From positions 1 to 24,922 of the forward strand of contig CAAFQL010000371.1 in NCBI GenBank assembly GCA_900765125.1: 24,922 nucleotides of DNA, read 5' to 3'. The DNA comes from Oscillospiraceae bacterium (GTDB lineage Bacteria > Bacillota > Clostridia > Oscillospirales > Ruminococcaceae). Positions 1 through 7,626 of the stretch are shown one piece after another. Under the pieces are notes generated by a model. It was not told the origin of the DNA. It was given only the letters and a program-made list of their open reading frames with translations, and did no database searches. The translations under genes and the position numbers were made by a program. Each line of letters begins with the position of its first letter. The stretch's first letter is position 1.

Positions 1-1
1 T

Positions 2-1618
2 AAGTTTAAGAGTGAAAATCAGCTTTCAGAGGATAGCCAGATTATCGGTCAGTTTGGTGTAGGCTTCTATTCTGCATTTATGGTAGCAGGTAAGGTTACT
101 GTAAGATCTCGTGCATTTGGTGCAGATACAGCATATGTATGGGAGTCCGAGGGTACTGAGGGCTATACTATTGATACCTGTGATAAGGAAACTGTAGGTA
201 CTGAAATAACTCTGGAAATTCTTCCTGATGAAAAGGACGAAAACGGCAATGAGGAATCCTATGCAGATTATCTGAATCAGTATCGTATTCAGTCACTTGT
301 TAAGCGTTACAGTGATTACATCAGATTCCCCATTGTAATGGATATGAAAAAGAGTCGCAGAAAAGCTGATGCTAAGGAAGATGACCATAGTGCAGAGGCT
401 TATGAAGATTATCTCGAAGAAACAACTCTCAACAGCATGATCCCGATTTGGCGCAAGAATAAGAGTGAACTTACAGATGAGGATTACAATAACTTCTATA
501 AGGATAAGTTCGGTGATTATTCAGAGCCTTTGGCACATTCTCATGTTCATAATGAGGGTATGCCTATGTATGATGCGCTGCTGTATGTTCCATCTCGTGC
601 ACCTTTTGATTTCTATTCAAAGGAATATAAGAAGGGTTTGCAGCTTTATGCAAATGGTGTTCTTATCATGGACTGCTGCGAAGATCTTCTGCCTGATTAT
701 TTCAGCTTTGTGAAGGGTCTTGTAGATTCCGAAGATGTTTCCCTTAACATTTCAAGAGAAATGCTTCAGCATGATGCACAGCTCAGAATCATTGCAAAGA
801 GCGTTGAGCGTACAGTTAAAAATGAGCTTACCAGAATGATGAAGAATGACCGTACTAAGTATGAGGAATTCTTTAAGGCGTTCGGACTTCAGCTGAAATA
901 CGGCGTATATTCCGATTATGGAATGCACAAGGATGTTTTACAGGATCTGTTGCTGTTTACCTCATCCAATGATGGGCATCCTCTGACATCTCTTGCAGAA
1001 TATATTGACAGAATGCCTGAGGGGCAGGAATATATTTACTATGCAGCAGGTGAGAGTCTTGCAAGAGCAGAATCACTTCCTCAGACAGAAGCAGTAAAGG
1101 CAAAGGGTTATGAGCTTTTGTATTTCACTGATAATGTAGATGAATTTGCTATAAGAATGCTTATGGAATATAAGGGAAAGAAGTTTAAGTCCGTAGCTGA
1201 CAGCGATTTGAACCTTGAAAGTGAAGAAGAAAAGAAGGCTTTGGAAGAAAAGGAACAGAGCAGTAAGGATATGCTTGAAAGTGTAAAGAAAGCACTTGAT
1301 GGCAAGGTAAGCAATGTAAAGCTTTCAAGCAGACTTAAAACTCATGCAGTATGTCTTTCCAGTGAAGGTGAGATCACTATGGAAATGGCAAAAACTCTGA
1401 ATTCAATGCCTGGTTCAGACCAGAAAATACAGGCACAGATCGTACTGGAGATAAATCCGGAGCACCCTGTTTATGAAAAGCTTATGTCACTTACAGGAAC
1501 TGACGAGGAAAAACTCAAAAAGTACAGTGAACTGCTTCATTATCAGGCACTGCTTATTGAGGGAATGCCTATTGAAGACCCATCTAAGTTTGCAGGACTT
1601 ATCTGTGAGCTTATGTAA
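2..1618 (+). CDS. htpG: HtpG (Hsp90-family chaperone), 5' end outside the window
   Basis: ATP-dependent cytosolic chaperone of the Hsp90 family. The reading frame is open from base 2, so the gene starts upstream; 538 codons are visible of a usual 620-630. The first visible residues contain the glycine-rich ATP-lid motif IGQFGVGFYSAF of the GHKL ATPase domain. The middle domain follows, with the conserved segments SRAPFDFY and SLNISREMLQ, and then the dimerisation domain ending in AGLICELM. The ATG at base 80 is an internal methionine within the ATPase domain, not the true start. The gene stops 3 bases before a strong terminator and converges on the minus-strand sortase group. No defect is visible in the part shown. 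Family assignment is certain; nothing can be said about its promoter. Confidence 0.96.
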   Translation, partial: KFKSENQLSEDSQIIGQFGVGFYSAFMVAGKVTVRSRAFGADTAYVWESEGTEGYTIDTCDKETVGTEITLEILPDEKDENGNEESYADYLNQYRIQSLVKRYSDYIRFPIVMDMKKSRRKADAKEDDHSAEAYEDYLEETTLNSMIPIWRKNKSELTDEDYNNFYKDKFGDYSEPLAHSHVHNEGMPMYDALLYVPSRAPFDFYSKEYKKGLQLYANGVLIMDCCEDLLPDYFSFVKGLVDSEDVSLNISREMLQHDAQLRIIAKSVERTVKNELTRMMKNDRTKYEEFFKAFGLQLKYGVYSDYGMHKDVLQDLLLFTSSNDGHPLTSLAEYIDRMPEGQEYIYYAAGESLARAESLPQTEAVKAKGYELLYFTDNVDEFAIRMLMEYKGKKFKSVADSDLNLESEEEKKALEEKEQSSKDMLESVKKALDGKVSNVKLSSRLKTHAVCLSSEGEITMEMAKTLNSMPGSDQKIQAQIVLEINPEHPVYEKLMSLTGTDEEKLKKYSELLHYQALLIEGMPIEDPSKFAGLICELM

Positions 1619-1620
1619 AT

Positions 1621-1668
1621 AAAAATTTTTGAGCCGGTATCCCAAGGGTACCGGCTCAAAAAACTTTT
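1621..1668. terminator. Two-way intrinsic terminator between convergent genes
   Basis: The arms GAGCCGGTA (1631-1639) and TACCGGCTC (1649-1657) pair perfectly around a 9-base loop. The stem is extended by TTTTT before and AAAAAA after it, so each strand has a T-rich tail. It lies between the htpG stop and the stop of the 1671-2546 gene and can end transcription from both sides. Confidence 0.85.
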
Positions 1669-1670
1669 AT

Positions 1671-2546
1671 TTATTCTTTTGACTTTTCTTCTAACTTCTC
1701 AGGTTTACGGCTCATTACAACGCAAATCGTGATAGCTATGATTCCGACCACTCCATATACAATAGAACGTGCTATAACGCTCCATATACCATTATTTAAA
1801 AGCGTGGTGACTGCTGTATATGTTGTAGGGTCTTTGACAGCAAAGCTGCTTACTGCACCTGTACAAAGTAAGTATACACAGGGAATAGCTGTAAGTGCAC
1901 TTCCACAGAAGAAACCCGTGCCTATCCAGTAAAGACGCCTTGCATTTCTGGTTCGTTCAAGAAATGCAAATACAAATGATATAATGATAATAGCTGCAAA
2001 TAATAACCATTTTATCGGTGACAGATATTTTGCCACTGTCTGTACTGCATTATTTCTACTGATGGTTTTCATATAAAAAGCATCCATGCGATTGTTTATT
2101 GTAGAGGTTGCATTTGTAATAGTTTCGCTGAGCTTTTTATCAAAGGCTTCGTCTGGAGTATAGTTTATAGACTCCGCATATTCATGAAAGAATGATGTGA
2201 TGCTCTCTTCCAGTTCCTTATAATTAATAGCATAATCAGCTTCAATGCCGTTTATGTCATCTAAATATATGCCTATACGTCGGCACATCTCATCTTCTAT
2301 CCATTCTGTGCTTATGGCATCCATATAAACTTCTGCCGGTATCGCTGTTGTATTATACTGCTTTTTAAAATCATCTTCAATGGATGTATATACCTTATCT
2401 GCAAGTTTTTCTTCACGGATTATATCAGTGTAAATTCCGGAATTGCTTAAAAACGGAGCTACGGACGAGGTCAGAATAAATGCTGCCATAAAGAATGAAA
2501 GCAGAATCGTGAGGAGAATTCGTCCTATAGTATAACCCTTGCTCAT
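1671..2546 (-). CDS. Membrane protein of unknown function in sortase locus
   Basis: I do not recognise this 291-residue protein. The sequence shows an N-terminal transmembrane segment (about residues 10-32), an outside region of about 145 residues rich in acidic and polar residues, and three more hydrophobic segments (about 178-197, 206-230 and 253-280). It ends in a charged tail, KPEKLEEKSKE. No catalytic motif is evident. The start is well supported: AAGGAGG lies just upstream, and the ATG shares one base with the TAA stop of the sortase gene, so the two are translationally linked. It is the last gene of a three-gene minus-strand group (surface protein, sortase, this protein). By position it could help present or retain the sortase substrate, but that is inference. 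Confidence 0.75.
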   Translation of the reverse strand: MSKGYTIGRILLTILLSFFMAAFILTSSVAPFLSNSGIYTDIIREEKLADKVYTSIEDDFKKQYNTTAIPAEVYMDAISTEWIEDEMCRRIGIYLDDINGIEADYAINYKELEESITSFFHEYAESINYTPDEAFDKKLSETITNATSTINNRMDAFYMKTISRNNAVQTVAKYLSPIKWLLFAAIIIISFVFAFLERTRNARRLYWIGTGFFCGSALTAIPCVYLLCTGAVSSFAVKDPTTYTAVTTLLNNGIWSVIARSIVYGVVGIIAITICVVMSRKPEKLEEKSKE

Positions 2547-3235
2547 TATTCTGCCTCCTTCTGATTATAGTATACCATTTCTACAGGCTTGCAAACGACG
2601 CCTACACGTTTTTCGGAAGAACCGAACACCTGCATTTCACAAGTATAGAGTGTGAGCTTTTCCTCTTTGGAAGGCAGAACATATTTTTTGTCATCAGCCT
2701 TGAATTCAATAAGCTCGGACACTTCATAGGTGAATTTTCCGTATTGTGTGTAAAGAGTGACCTTATCACCAACAGATGCCTTATCAAGTTCGTTGAAGAA
2801 TGTATTTACATGAGCATCTATAACGACATTTCCTCCTGAACCTGCTGCTGTTGAAGATGTGGTCTGTACTGCGCCAAGTTCCAGAAGTTCAGAGCTGCTT
2901 CCCCAATAAACCGGTACTGAAAGGTTTATGGATTCTATTTCAAGAACTGCATACTGTTCGCCGAATGCAGGAATAGTTACCTCTCCTTCTGAGTATGTCT
3001 CACCGCTATGTTCAGTATCGATCTGGTTTTCTACGATCTCCAGACCACTGCCGACTGAATTTTTCATATTGTCCATAAATGCGATCTTAGTAAATGTTGA
3101 GATCTTTTCATATGGACGTATCAGTACAGGAATTGCAATAGCTATACACAAAATAAGTATGAGCAGAGGCAGAACGATCTGAACCGCTCTGCTCATATAT
3201 TGGCTGTTATTTTCTGTTTTTTTATTTTTGCTCAT
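2546..3235 (-). CDS. Sortase, probably class D-like
   Basis: Membrane-bound cysteine transpeptidase that would attach a surface protein to the cell wall or to another protein. The 229 residues begin with a short basic stretch and one transmembrane segment (about 17-40), followed by an extracytoplasmic catalytic domain. The triad is visible: His142 in DAHVNTFF, Cys199 in LTLYTC and Arg210 in EKRVGVV. The GDKVTLYTQYGKFTYEV segment after the histidine is typical of the sortase beta barrel. The usual GHR at the histidine site is DAHV here, a mild departure. The gene starts 10 bases after the upstream gene for a secreted, membrane-anchored protein and overlaps the downstream membrane gene by one base, so the three probably form one operon. 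Class is inferred from the N-terminal anchor and motif shape. Confidence 0.88.
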   Translation of the reverse strand: MSKNKKTENNSQYMSRAVQIVLPLLILILCIAIAIPVLIRPYEKISTFTKIAFMDNMKNSVGSGLEIVENQIDTEHSGETYSEGEVTIPAFGEQYAVLEIESINLSVPVYWGSSSELLELGAVQTTSSTAAGSGGNVVIDAHVNTFFNELDKASVGDKVTLYTQYGKFTYEVSELIEFKADDKKYVLPSKEEKLTLYTCEMQVFGSSEKRVGVVCKPVEMVYYNQKEAE

Positions 3236-3245
3236 AGATGTCTCT

Positions 3246-4010
3246 TTACTCCCTGTTTTTCTTGGATCGGGTGATAAGTGCGATACCTCCTACTGATAAG
3301 AGCAGCATTGCTCCTGAAACTACAACCGGGACAGTATAAGAATAACCTGTCGGGTCAACAGTAACGCTCATAGAGGTAACGTTGACAAGTTTACCGTTTT
3401 CATCAACAGCACTGACAACCAGATTATCTCCTGAAAGCTCATCAATATTGAAGTTGATGCCAAACTCCTTGCCTACGTCCATAAAGTTTGCAAGAAGTTC
3501 TGCCTTATCCTCAGCGCTGAGAAGCTTTAACACACTGTTGCGCTCGCTTGGTGTCATGGAATTTATAAAATCCTGTTTTTCCTTATCGCTCATAGAGTTG
3601 AGATAATTTTTCTTATCTTCAAGAGAACCATTTATAAACTTGTCATCTGATTTGCGGTTTGTTGTAACGGTAGTAGTTGTTGTTGTATCTTTATTGTCAG
3701 AAGGTGCGGTAGTTGAAGCAGTAGGAGCTTTTATGCCGTACTGCTCTTCTATTTTCTTTGCAGCCTCTTCATCGTACTGATAGATCATGGAAATTGCCTG
3801 ATCACACTGTTCAGAGGTATAATTGCCGCCTGAATAGGTATTGATAGCCTGCTGGACCATCCAGTCAGGCCATCCAGCGGCATAAGCAGCAGCTATAACG
3901 TCGCCGACTGTAGTAGCGGATGCTGTCATATTGCCGCAAAGCGGAAATGCCGCAGTAATAGCTGCTGCAAGGACAGCGGCTGTCTTTTTAAGTGTTTTAG
4001 TATTCTTCAT
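3246..4010 (-). CDS. Secreted, C-terminally anchored Thr-rich protein; likely sortase substrate
   Basis: This 254-residue protein has a signal peptide (about 1-32, ending near ASATT) and a helical region to about residue 95. A threonine-rich stretch (about 97-117) follows, then four tandem 12-residue units (131-178) with the pattern E/K-x-K/R-x-x-x-L/I-x-x-M/L. A small C-terminal domain precedes a hydrophobic segment (227-247) and the tail RSKKNRE. This is the shape of a cell-wall sorting signal, but no LPXTG is present; the nearest sequence is VDPTG at 218-222. The sortase gene follows 10 bases later. The start ATG has AGAAAGGA nine bases upstream, and a good promoter lies at 4080-4108. It is probably the substrate of the adjacent sortase (inference); it could instead be an ordinary single-pass membrane protein. 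The function of the outside domain is unknown. Confidence 0.72.
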   Translation of the reverse strand: MKNTKTLKKTAAVLAAAITAAFPLCGNMTASATTVGDVIAAAYAAGWPDWMVQQAINTYSGGNYTSEQCDQAISMIYQYDEEAAKKIEEQYGIKAPTASTTAPSDNKDTTTTTTVTTNRKSDDKFINGSLEDKKNYLNSMSDKEKQDFINSMTPSERNSVLKLLSAEDKAELLANFMDVGKEFGINFNIDELSGDNLVVSAVDENGKLVNVTSMSVTVDPTGYSYTVPVVVSGAMLLLSVGGIALITRSKKNRE

Positions 4011-4079
4011 AAAATTTTATCCTTTCTGGTTGGCATTAAGAATTTGTTTTAAACCCTATGTGTATAGCCTTACACTTTC

Positions 4080-4108
4080 ATTATAATGCCTTTGAGCGCA
4101 AATTGCAA
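4080..4108 (-). promoter_or_regulatory. Sigma-A-type promoter of the sortase operon
   Basis: On the minus strand, TTGCAA (4103-4108) and TATAAT (4080-4085) are separated by exactly 17 bases. The promoter lies about 70 bases upstream of the surface-protein start, in the gap after rnr. Confidence 0.8.
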
Positions 4109-4139
4109 GTGTTTCCATACATTTACACATACTTTTCAT

Positions 4140-6287
4140 TTACTCTCCAAGTTCAAAGTCTATATTACCGCTGTTTACATCGGTTTTTACGCATCTCACT
4201 TTAACAGTGCTGCCAAGGCGGAACTCTCTGTCTCCAAGGACTTCTTTGAAAGAGATGTTGTCGTCATTGTACCATTCTCCGTCTTCCGGAAGAGTTCTCA
4301 CATGAACCATACCTTCAATAGAGTTAGGCAGCTGTACATAGAAGCCAAAGTCACTTATACCAGAAATAATACCTTCAAAATCCTCGCCTAAATGCTGCTG
4401 CATATATTCAGCCTTATAGCAGTCTTCACAGTCACGTTCAAGCATAATAGCTCTTACTTCTGCGTCGCTTGAGGACTTTGCTGCTTCTGTTACAAATGAC
4501 TTGTATCTTTTGCATACTTTTTCAGCATTTTTACATTCACACCAATAGCTCATTATGCGGTGAATAGCAAGGTCGGGATAACGTCGGATAGGTGATGTGA
4601 AGTGAGCGTAATCTTTAAGTGCAAGTCCAAAATGGCCGATAGGCTCTGTGTCATATTGAGCCTTTGCCATAGAACGGAGAACCATTACGTTTATTATTGG
4701 GTATGCAGGTGTATCTTTAGCGTTTTTCAGTATCTGAGCCAGATGCACAGGCTTTACATTTGAAAAATCCGGAACATTTATTCCAAGACGAACAAGAACC
4801 TGTTCTAAGTTTTCTATTTTTTCCATAGACGGTTTTTCGTGTACTCTGTATACAAATGGCAGCCCCTTGTCAGCTGCAAATTTAGCGGATGCTTCATTTG
4901 CAAGGAGCATCATTTCTTCAATGATGCATTCGCTTTTTCCACGGCTGCGGGGCTTTACATCTACGCAGATACCCTGTTCATTCAGAACGAGTTCACTTTC
5001 TGTAGTTTCGATCTCAGGTGCGCCTCGTTTTTCTCTTTCACGAATCCTCACATCGCAAAGTTCATTCATGATCGGTATCATGTGAGAGACCTCTGCATAT
5101 TTTAGATTTAAGAATTCATCCGCTTCCCCCGACAGGATCTTGTTTACTTCTTTATAAACACCCTTTACACGTGAACGGATGATTGTTTTTCTGAAATCAT
5201 AACTTACCAGCTCGCCGAATTCGTCAAGCTCCATAAGTGCGGAAAATGCAAATCTGTCTTCCTGAGGATTGAGTGAACAAATGCCATTTGAAAGCTCAGA
5301 CGGCAGCATAGGAATGACTTTATCTGCGTAATAAACACTTGTACCACGGCTTATAGCGTCCATATCAAGAGGTGATTTCGGACGAACATAATGTGAAACA
5401 TCTGCGATATGAACGCCCAGACGATAGCCCTTTTCAGTTTTTTCAATGGAAACAGCATCATCAAGATCCTTTGAATATGCGCTGTCAATAGTAAAAATAG
5501 GCATTGAACGCAGGTCGATACGGCGTGACAGTTCTTTCTCTGTTACCAATATTTCATGCGGAACATTCTGAGCTTCTGTGAGCGCTTCAAAGGAAAATTC
5601 CTCTGTAACACCGTGGAGAGCTATCATAGCTTTAGCACAGGCATGAGCTGCTTCTGCACTTCCGAAACTGAAAACCACTTTAGCCATGTGTTCGGAATGT
5701 CTTTTTCCTCGAATGCATATCTCGGCTAAAACTTTATCGCCCTCGTTATAATCAACACTTTGTCTGCGGTTTATGCGAATAGGAGTTCTTGACATAGTAT
5801 CCGGCAGCAGGCAGAGAATACCGTCTTCGCAGACGATCTTACCTGTAATATGGCTGTCGGCTTCTTCGATTATGTCAATGACTTCGCCCTCTGGTTTTCC
5901 GCTTCTGGAAGGTATTTCTCTGTAAAGCACTCTGTCGCCGGGCATTGCACCGAGCAGGAATTTTCCCGGGATAAATACATCGTCAGAATCATCAATTTCT
6001 GGGCGAACAAAGCCAAATGTTCCGCTGAGCCTTACTACTTCTGCCGGATAGTATCCAAATATTCTTGAAAGTGCGAGACCTTTTTTCCTCAGGCATACAT
6101 CGCCTATACGTATAAGCTCTTTCAGGGCAGTATTATAAGCTGCCGGATTTCCTTTGTTTATTTTACATTTAGCTTCAAGCTCCTTTTTATCAAGGCACTT
6201 AGCACCCGCCTTTTCCAGAGCCTTTAAAATTTTTCTTGTATAGCTTTCAATAAGCTCCTGTGGAATATTATTTCTTTTTTCATTCAT
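4140..6287 (-). CDS. rnr: Ribonuclease R (3'-5' exoribonuclease)
   Basis: Processive 3'-5' exoribonuclease that degrades structured RNA in the cytoplasm and works with tmRNA-SmpB on stalled messages (family knowledge). The 715 residues show a winged-helix-like N-terminus (about 1-80), cold-shock-type OB domains (LSGTFGFVRP, about 87-205), the RNB catalytic domain and a C-terminal S1 domain (634-715, EGIISGISDFGFYVQL). The four metal-binding aspartates are in place in IDSAYSKDLDDAV: Asp268, Asp274, Asp276 and Asp277. There is no basic tail after S1, unlike E. coli RNase R. The start has GAGGAG 11 bases upstream. It follows secG, the common secG-rnr order of Firmicutes, but smpB is not next to it. 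An intrinsic terminator sits in the secG-rnr gap. Confidence 0.95.
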   Translation of the reverse strand: MNEKRNNIPQELIESYTRKILKALEKAGAKCLDKKELEAKCKINKGNPAAYNTALKELIRIGDVCLRKKGLALSRIFGYYPAEVVRLSGTFGFVRPEIDDSDDVFIPGKFLLGAMPGDRVLYREIPSRSGKPEGEVIDIIEEADSHITGKIVCEDGILCLLPDTMSRTPIRINRRQSVDYNEGDKVLAEICIRGKRHSEHMAKVVFSFGSAEAAHACAKAMIALHGVTEEFSFEALTEAQNVPHEILVTEKELSRRIDLRSMPIFTIDSAYSKDLDDAVSIEKTEKGYRLGVHIADVSHYVRPKSPLDMDAISRGTSVYYADKVIPMLPSELSNGICSLNPQEDRFAFSALMELDEFGELVSYDFRKTIIRSRVKGVYKEVNKILSGEADEFLNLKYAEVSHMIPIMNELCDVRIREREKRGAPEIETTESELVLNEQGICVDVKPRSRGKSECIIEEMMLLANEASAKFAADKGLPFVYRVHEKPSMEKIENLEQVLVRLGINVPDFSNVKPVHLAQILKNAKDTPAYPIINVMVLRSMAKAQYDTEPIGHFGLALKDYAHFTSPIRRYPDLAIHRIMSYWCECKNAEKVCKRYKSFVTEAAKSSSDAEVRAIMLERDCEDCYKAEYMQQHLGEDFEGIISGISDFGFYVQLPNSIEGMVHVRTLPEDGEWYNDDNISFKEVLGDREFRLGSTVKVRCVKTDVNSGNIDFELGE

Positions 6288-6308
6288 TGTTTGTTTTTCT
6301 CCTCAGTC

Positions 6309-6348
6309 AAAAAAATTCCTGTGAAACAGATGAGCTGCATCACAGGAA
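6309..6348 (-). terminator. Intrinsic terminator between secG and rnr
   Basis: Reading the minus strand, the perfect 9-bp stem TTCCTGTGA...TCACAGGAA (6340-6348 with 6316-6324) is followed at once by seven T residues. It lies after secG and only about 20 bases before the rnr start, leaving no room for a separate rnr promoter after it. It would act as an attenuator for rnr. Confidence 0.85.
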
Positions 6349-6357
6349 CTGTTTTCT

Positions 6358-6615
6358 TTATTTGTTGATCAGCGGCATTACAATATCCATGAACAGGATC
6401 ATGATAAAGAATAAAGCAGTCAGAACAGTAGTAAACTTTTTAAGTCTTGCTTCTTTAGTTCTGCCTCTGTTCTTGTCGTAGAAAGAATCATTTGTTGCAC
6501 CGGACAGAGCAGATGTAGCGTTCTGTGGCTTCTGTTCCTGCATCAAACAAATAATTGTGATAATCAGACATACCAGAAGGATAGCTGCGCCGATAATGAT
6601 TTCTAAGGTTGTCAT
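6358..6615 (-). CDS. secG: Preprotein translocase subunit SecG
   Basis: Small membrane subunit of the SecYEG protein export channel. The 85 residues form two transmembrane helices (about 5-25 and 61-82) joined by a cytoplasmic polar loop with the family's positively charged stretch KNRGRTKEARLKK before the second helix. Length is typical of the family (70-85 residues). The start has AAGGAGGAG just upstream, and a near-consensus promoter lies about 100 bases before it. It is followed by an intrinsic terminator and then rnr. Confidence 0.88.
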   Translation of the reverse strand: MTTLEIIIGAAILLVCLIITIICLMQEQKPQNATSALSGATNDSFYDKNRGRTKEARLKKFTTVLTALFFIMILFMDIVMPLINK

Positions 6616-6712
6616 TTATGTCTCCTCCTTAATTATTTAATATTTTATCTGTTACATCATAAAATCGAAGATTTTTTTGACATAACCGTCCAATATACGG
6701 ACATTTAAGTAC

Positions 6713-6741
6713 ATTATAGCATATAAAAACATTGATTGCAA
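6713..6741 (-). promoter_or_regulatory. Sigma-A-type promoter of secG (and rnr)
   Basis: On the minus strand, TTGCAA (6736-6741) and TATAAT (6713-6718) are 17 bases apart. The -35 begins 33 bases after the nadC stop, so secG is transcribed independently. The leader before the secG ATG is roughly 90 bases. Confidence 0.82.
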
Positions 6742-6774
6742 GAGTTTTTAAAAAAAAACTTTTAAGGATTGTTC

Positions 6775-7614
6775 TTACTTCTGTATTTTCATAGAAATAT
6801 CAAAACACTTTACAGAATGAGTAAGCGCACCTAATGAAATTATATCCACACCTGTTTCAGCTATTTCACGAATGTTAGTCTCAGTAACATTGCCGGAAGC
6901 TTCTAAAAGAGCACGTCCGTTTGTGATCTGTACAGCTTTTTTCATATCCTCACAGCTCATATTGTCAAGCATGATTATTTCTGTATTTACATCAAGTGCT
7001 TCTCTCAGTTCATCAAGAGTACGAACTTCTACTTCAATTTTGACCATATGACCTATCTTCTGACGAAGAGCATTTACAGCGCCTGTAATGCCGCCGTATG
7101 CGTCAATATGGTTGTCCTTGAGCATTGCACCGTCTGAGAGATTGTATCGGTGATTTCTGCCGCCGCCTACTGTAACAGCATATTTCTGAAGCTGTCTCAG
7201 TCCCGGAAGTGTTTTTCTTGTATCGGTTATTTTAGCGTTTGTACCTGCCACCAGATCTACGCAGCGGTGTGTTGCAGTGGCAATGCCGCTCATGTGTTGG
7301 AGAATATTAAGAGCTGTGCGTTCACCTTTCAGAAGAGTTTTTGTACTTCCGTTCATTTTTGCTATAATGTCACCCTTCTTGACATGGCTGCCGTCCTCAA
7401 TGAGTATTTCCATATGGAAATCTCCCCCAACAAGTTCAAACACACGCTTTGCAATGGAAATTCCGCAGAGAATACCGTCGTCCTTAGCAACATAGTAAGC
7501 CTCTGACGTATGCTCGACCCCTAAAAGATAATCCGTAGCTACGTCTACATAGTGGATATCCTCTTCAAGTGCGGTTGTAATAATTTTATCAATGTAAAAA
7601 TTTTGAAGCAGCAT
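6775..7614 (-). CDS. nadC: Nicotinate-nucleotide pyrophosphorylase (quinolinate phosphoribosyltransferase)
   Basis: Converts quinolinate and PRPP to nicotinate mononucleotide, CO2 and pyrophosphate, the third step of de novo NAD synthesis. The 279-residue length is typical. Visible family signatures are ERTALNILQHMSGIAT, TRKTLPGLRQLQKYAV, GGGRNHRYNLSDGAMLKDNH and, near the C-terminus, LLEASGNV. The basic residues that bind quinolinate (the Arg/His of GGRNHR, the Lys of MLKDNH) are present. The ATG has AAGGAG at a normal distance, and the gene starts 12 bases after the nadB stop, so nadB-nadC are one operon. No strong intrinsic terminator follows; only an A/T-rich stretch separates it from the secG promoter. 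Confidence 0.96.
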   Translation of the reverse strand: MLLQNFYIDKIITTALEEDIHYVDVATDYLLGVEHTSEAYYVAKDDGILCGISIAKRVFELVGGDFHMEILIEDGSHVKKGDIIAKMNGSTKTLLKGERTALNILQHMSGIATATHRCVDLVAGTNAKITDTRKTLPGLRQLQKYAVTVGGGRNHRYNLSDGAMLKDNHIDAYGGITGAVNALRQKIGHMVKIEVEVRTLDELREALDVNTEIIMLDNMSCEDMKKAVQITNGRALLEASGNVTETNIREIAETGVDIISLGALTHSVKCFDISMKIQK

Positions 7615-7626
7615 GATTTTTTCTCC

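Noticed and set aside
6741..6774. Possible terminator after nadC
   Set aside because: Only an A/T-only palindrome (AGTTTTT...AAAAACT) is present, with no G+C stem. It is too weak to call.
7150..7506. 118-codon plus-strand frame inside nadC
   Set aside because: It lies opposite a clear enzyme gene, has cysteine-rich random composition and no ribosome binding site.
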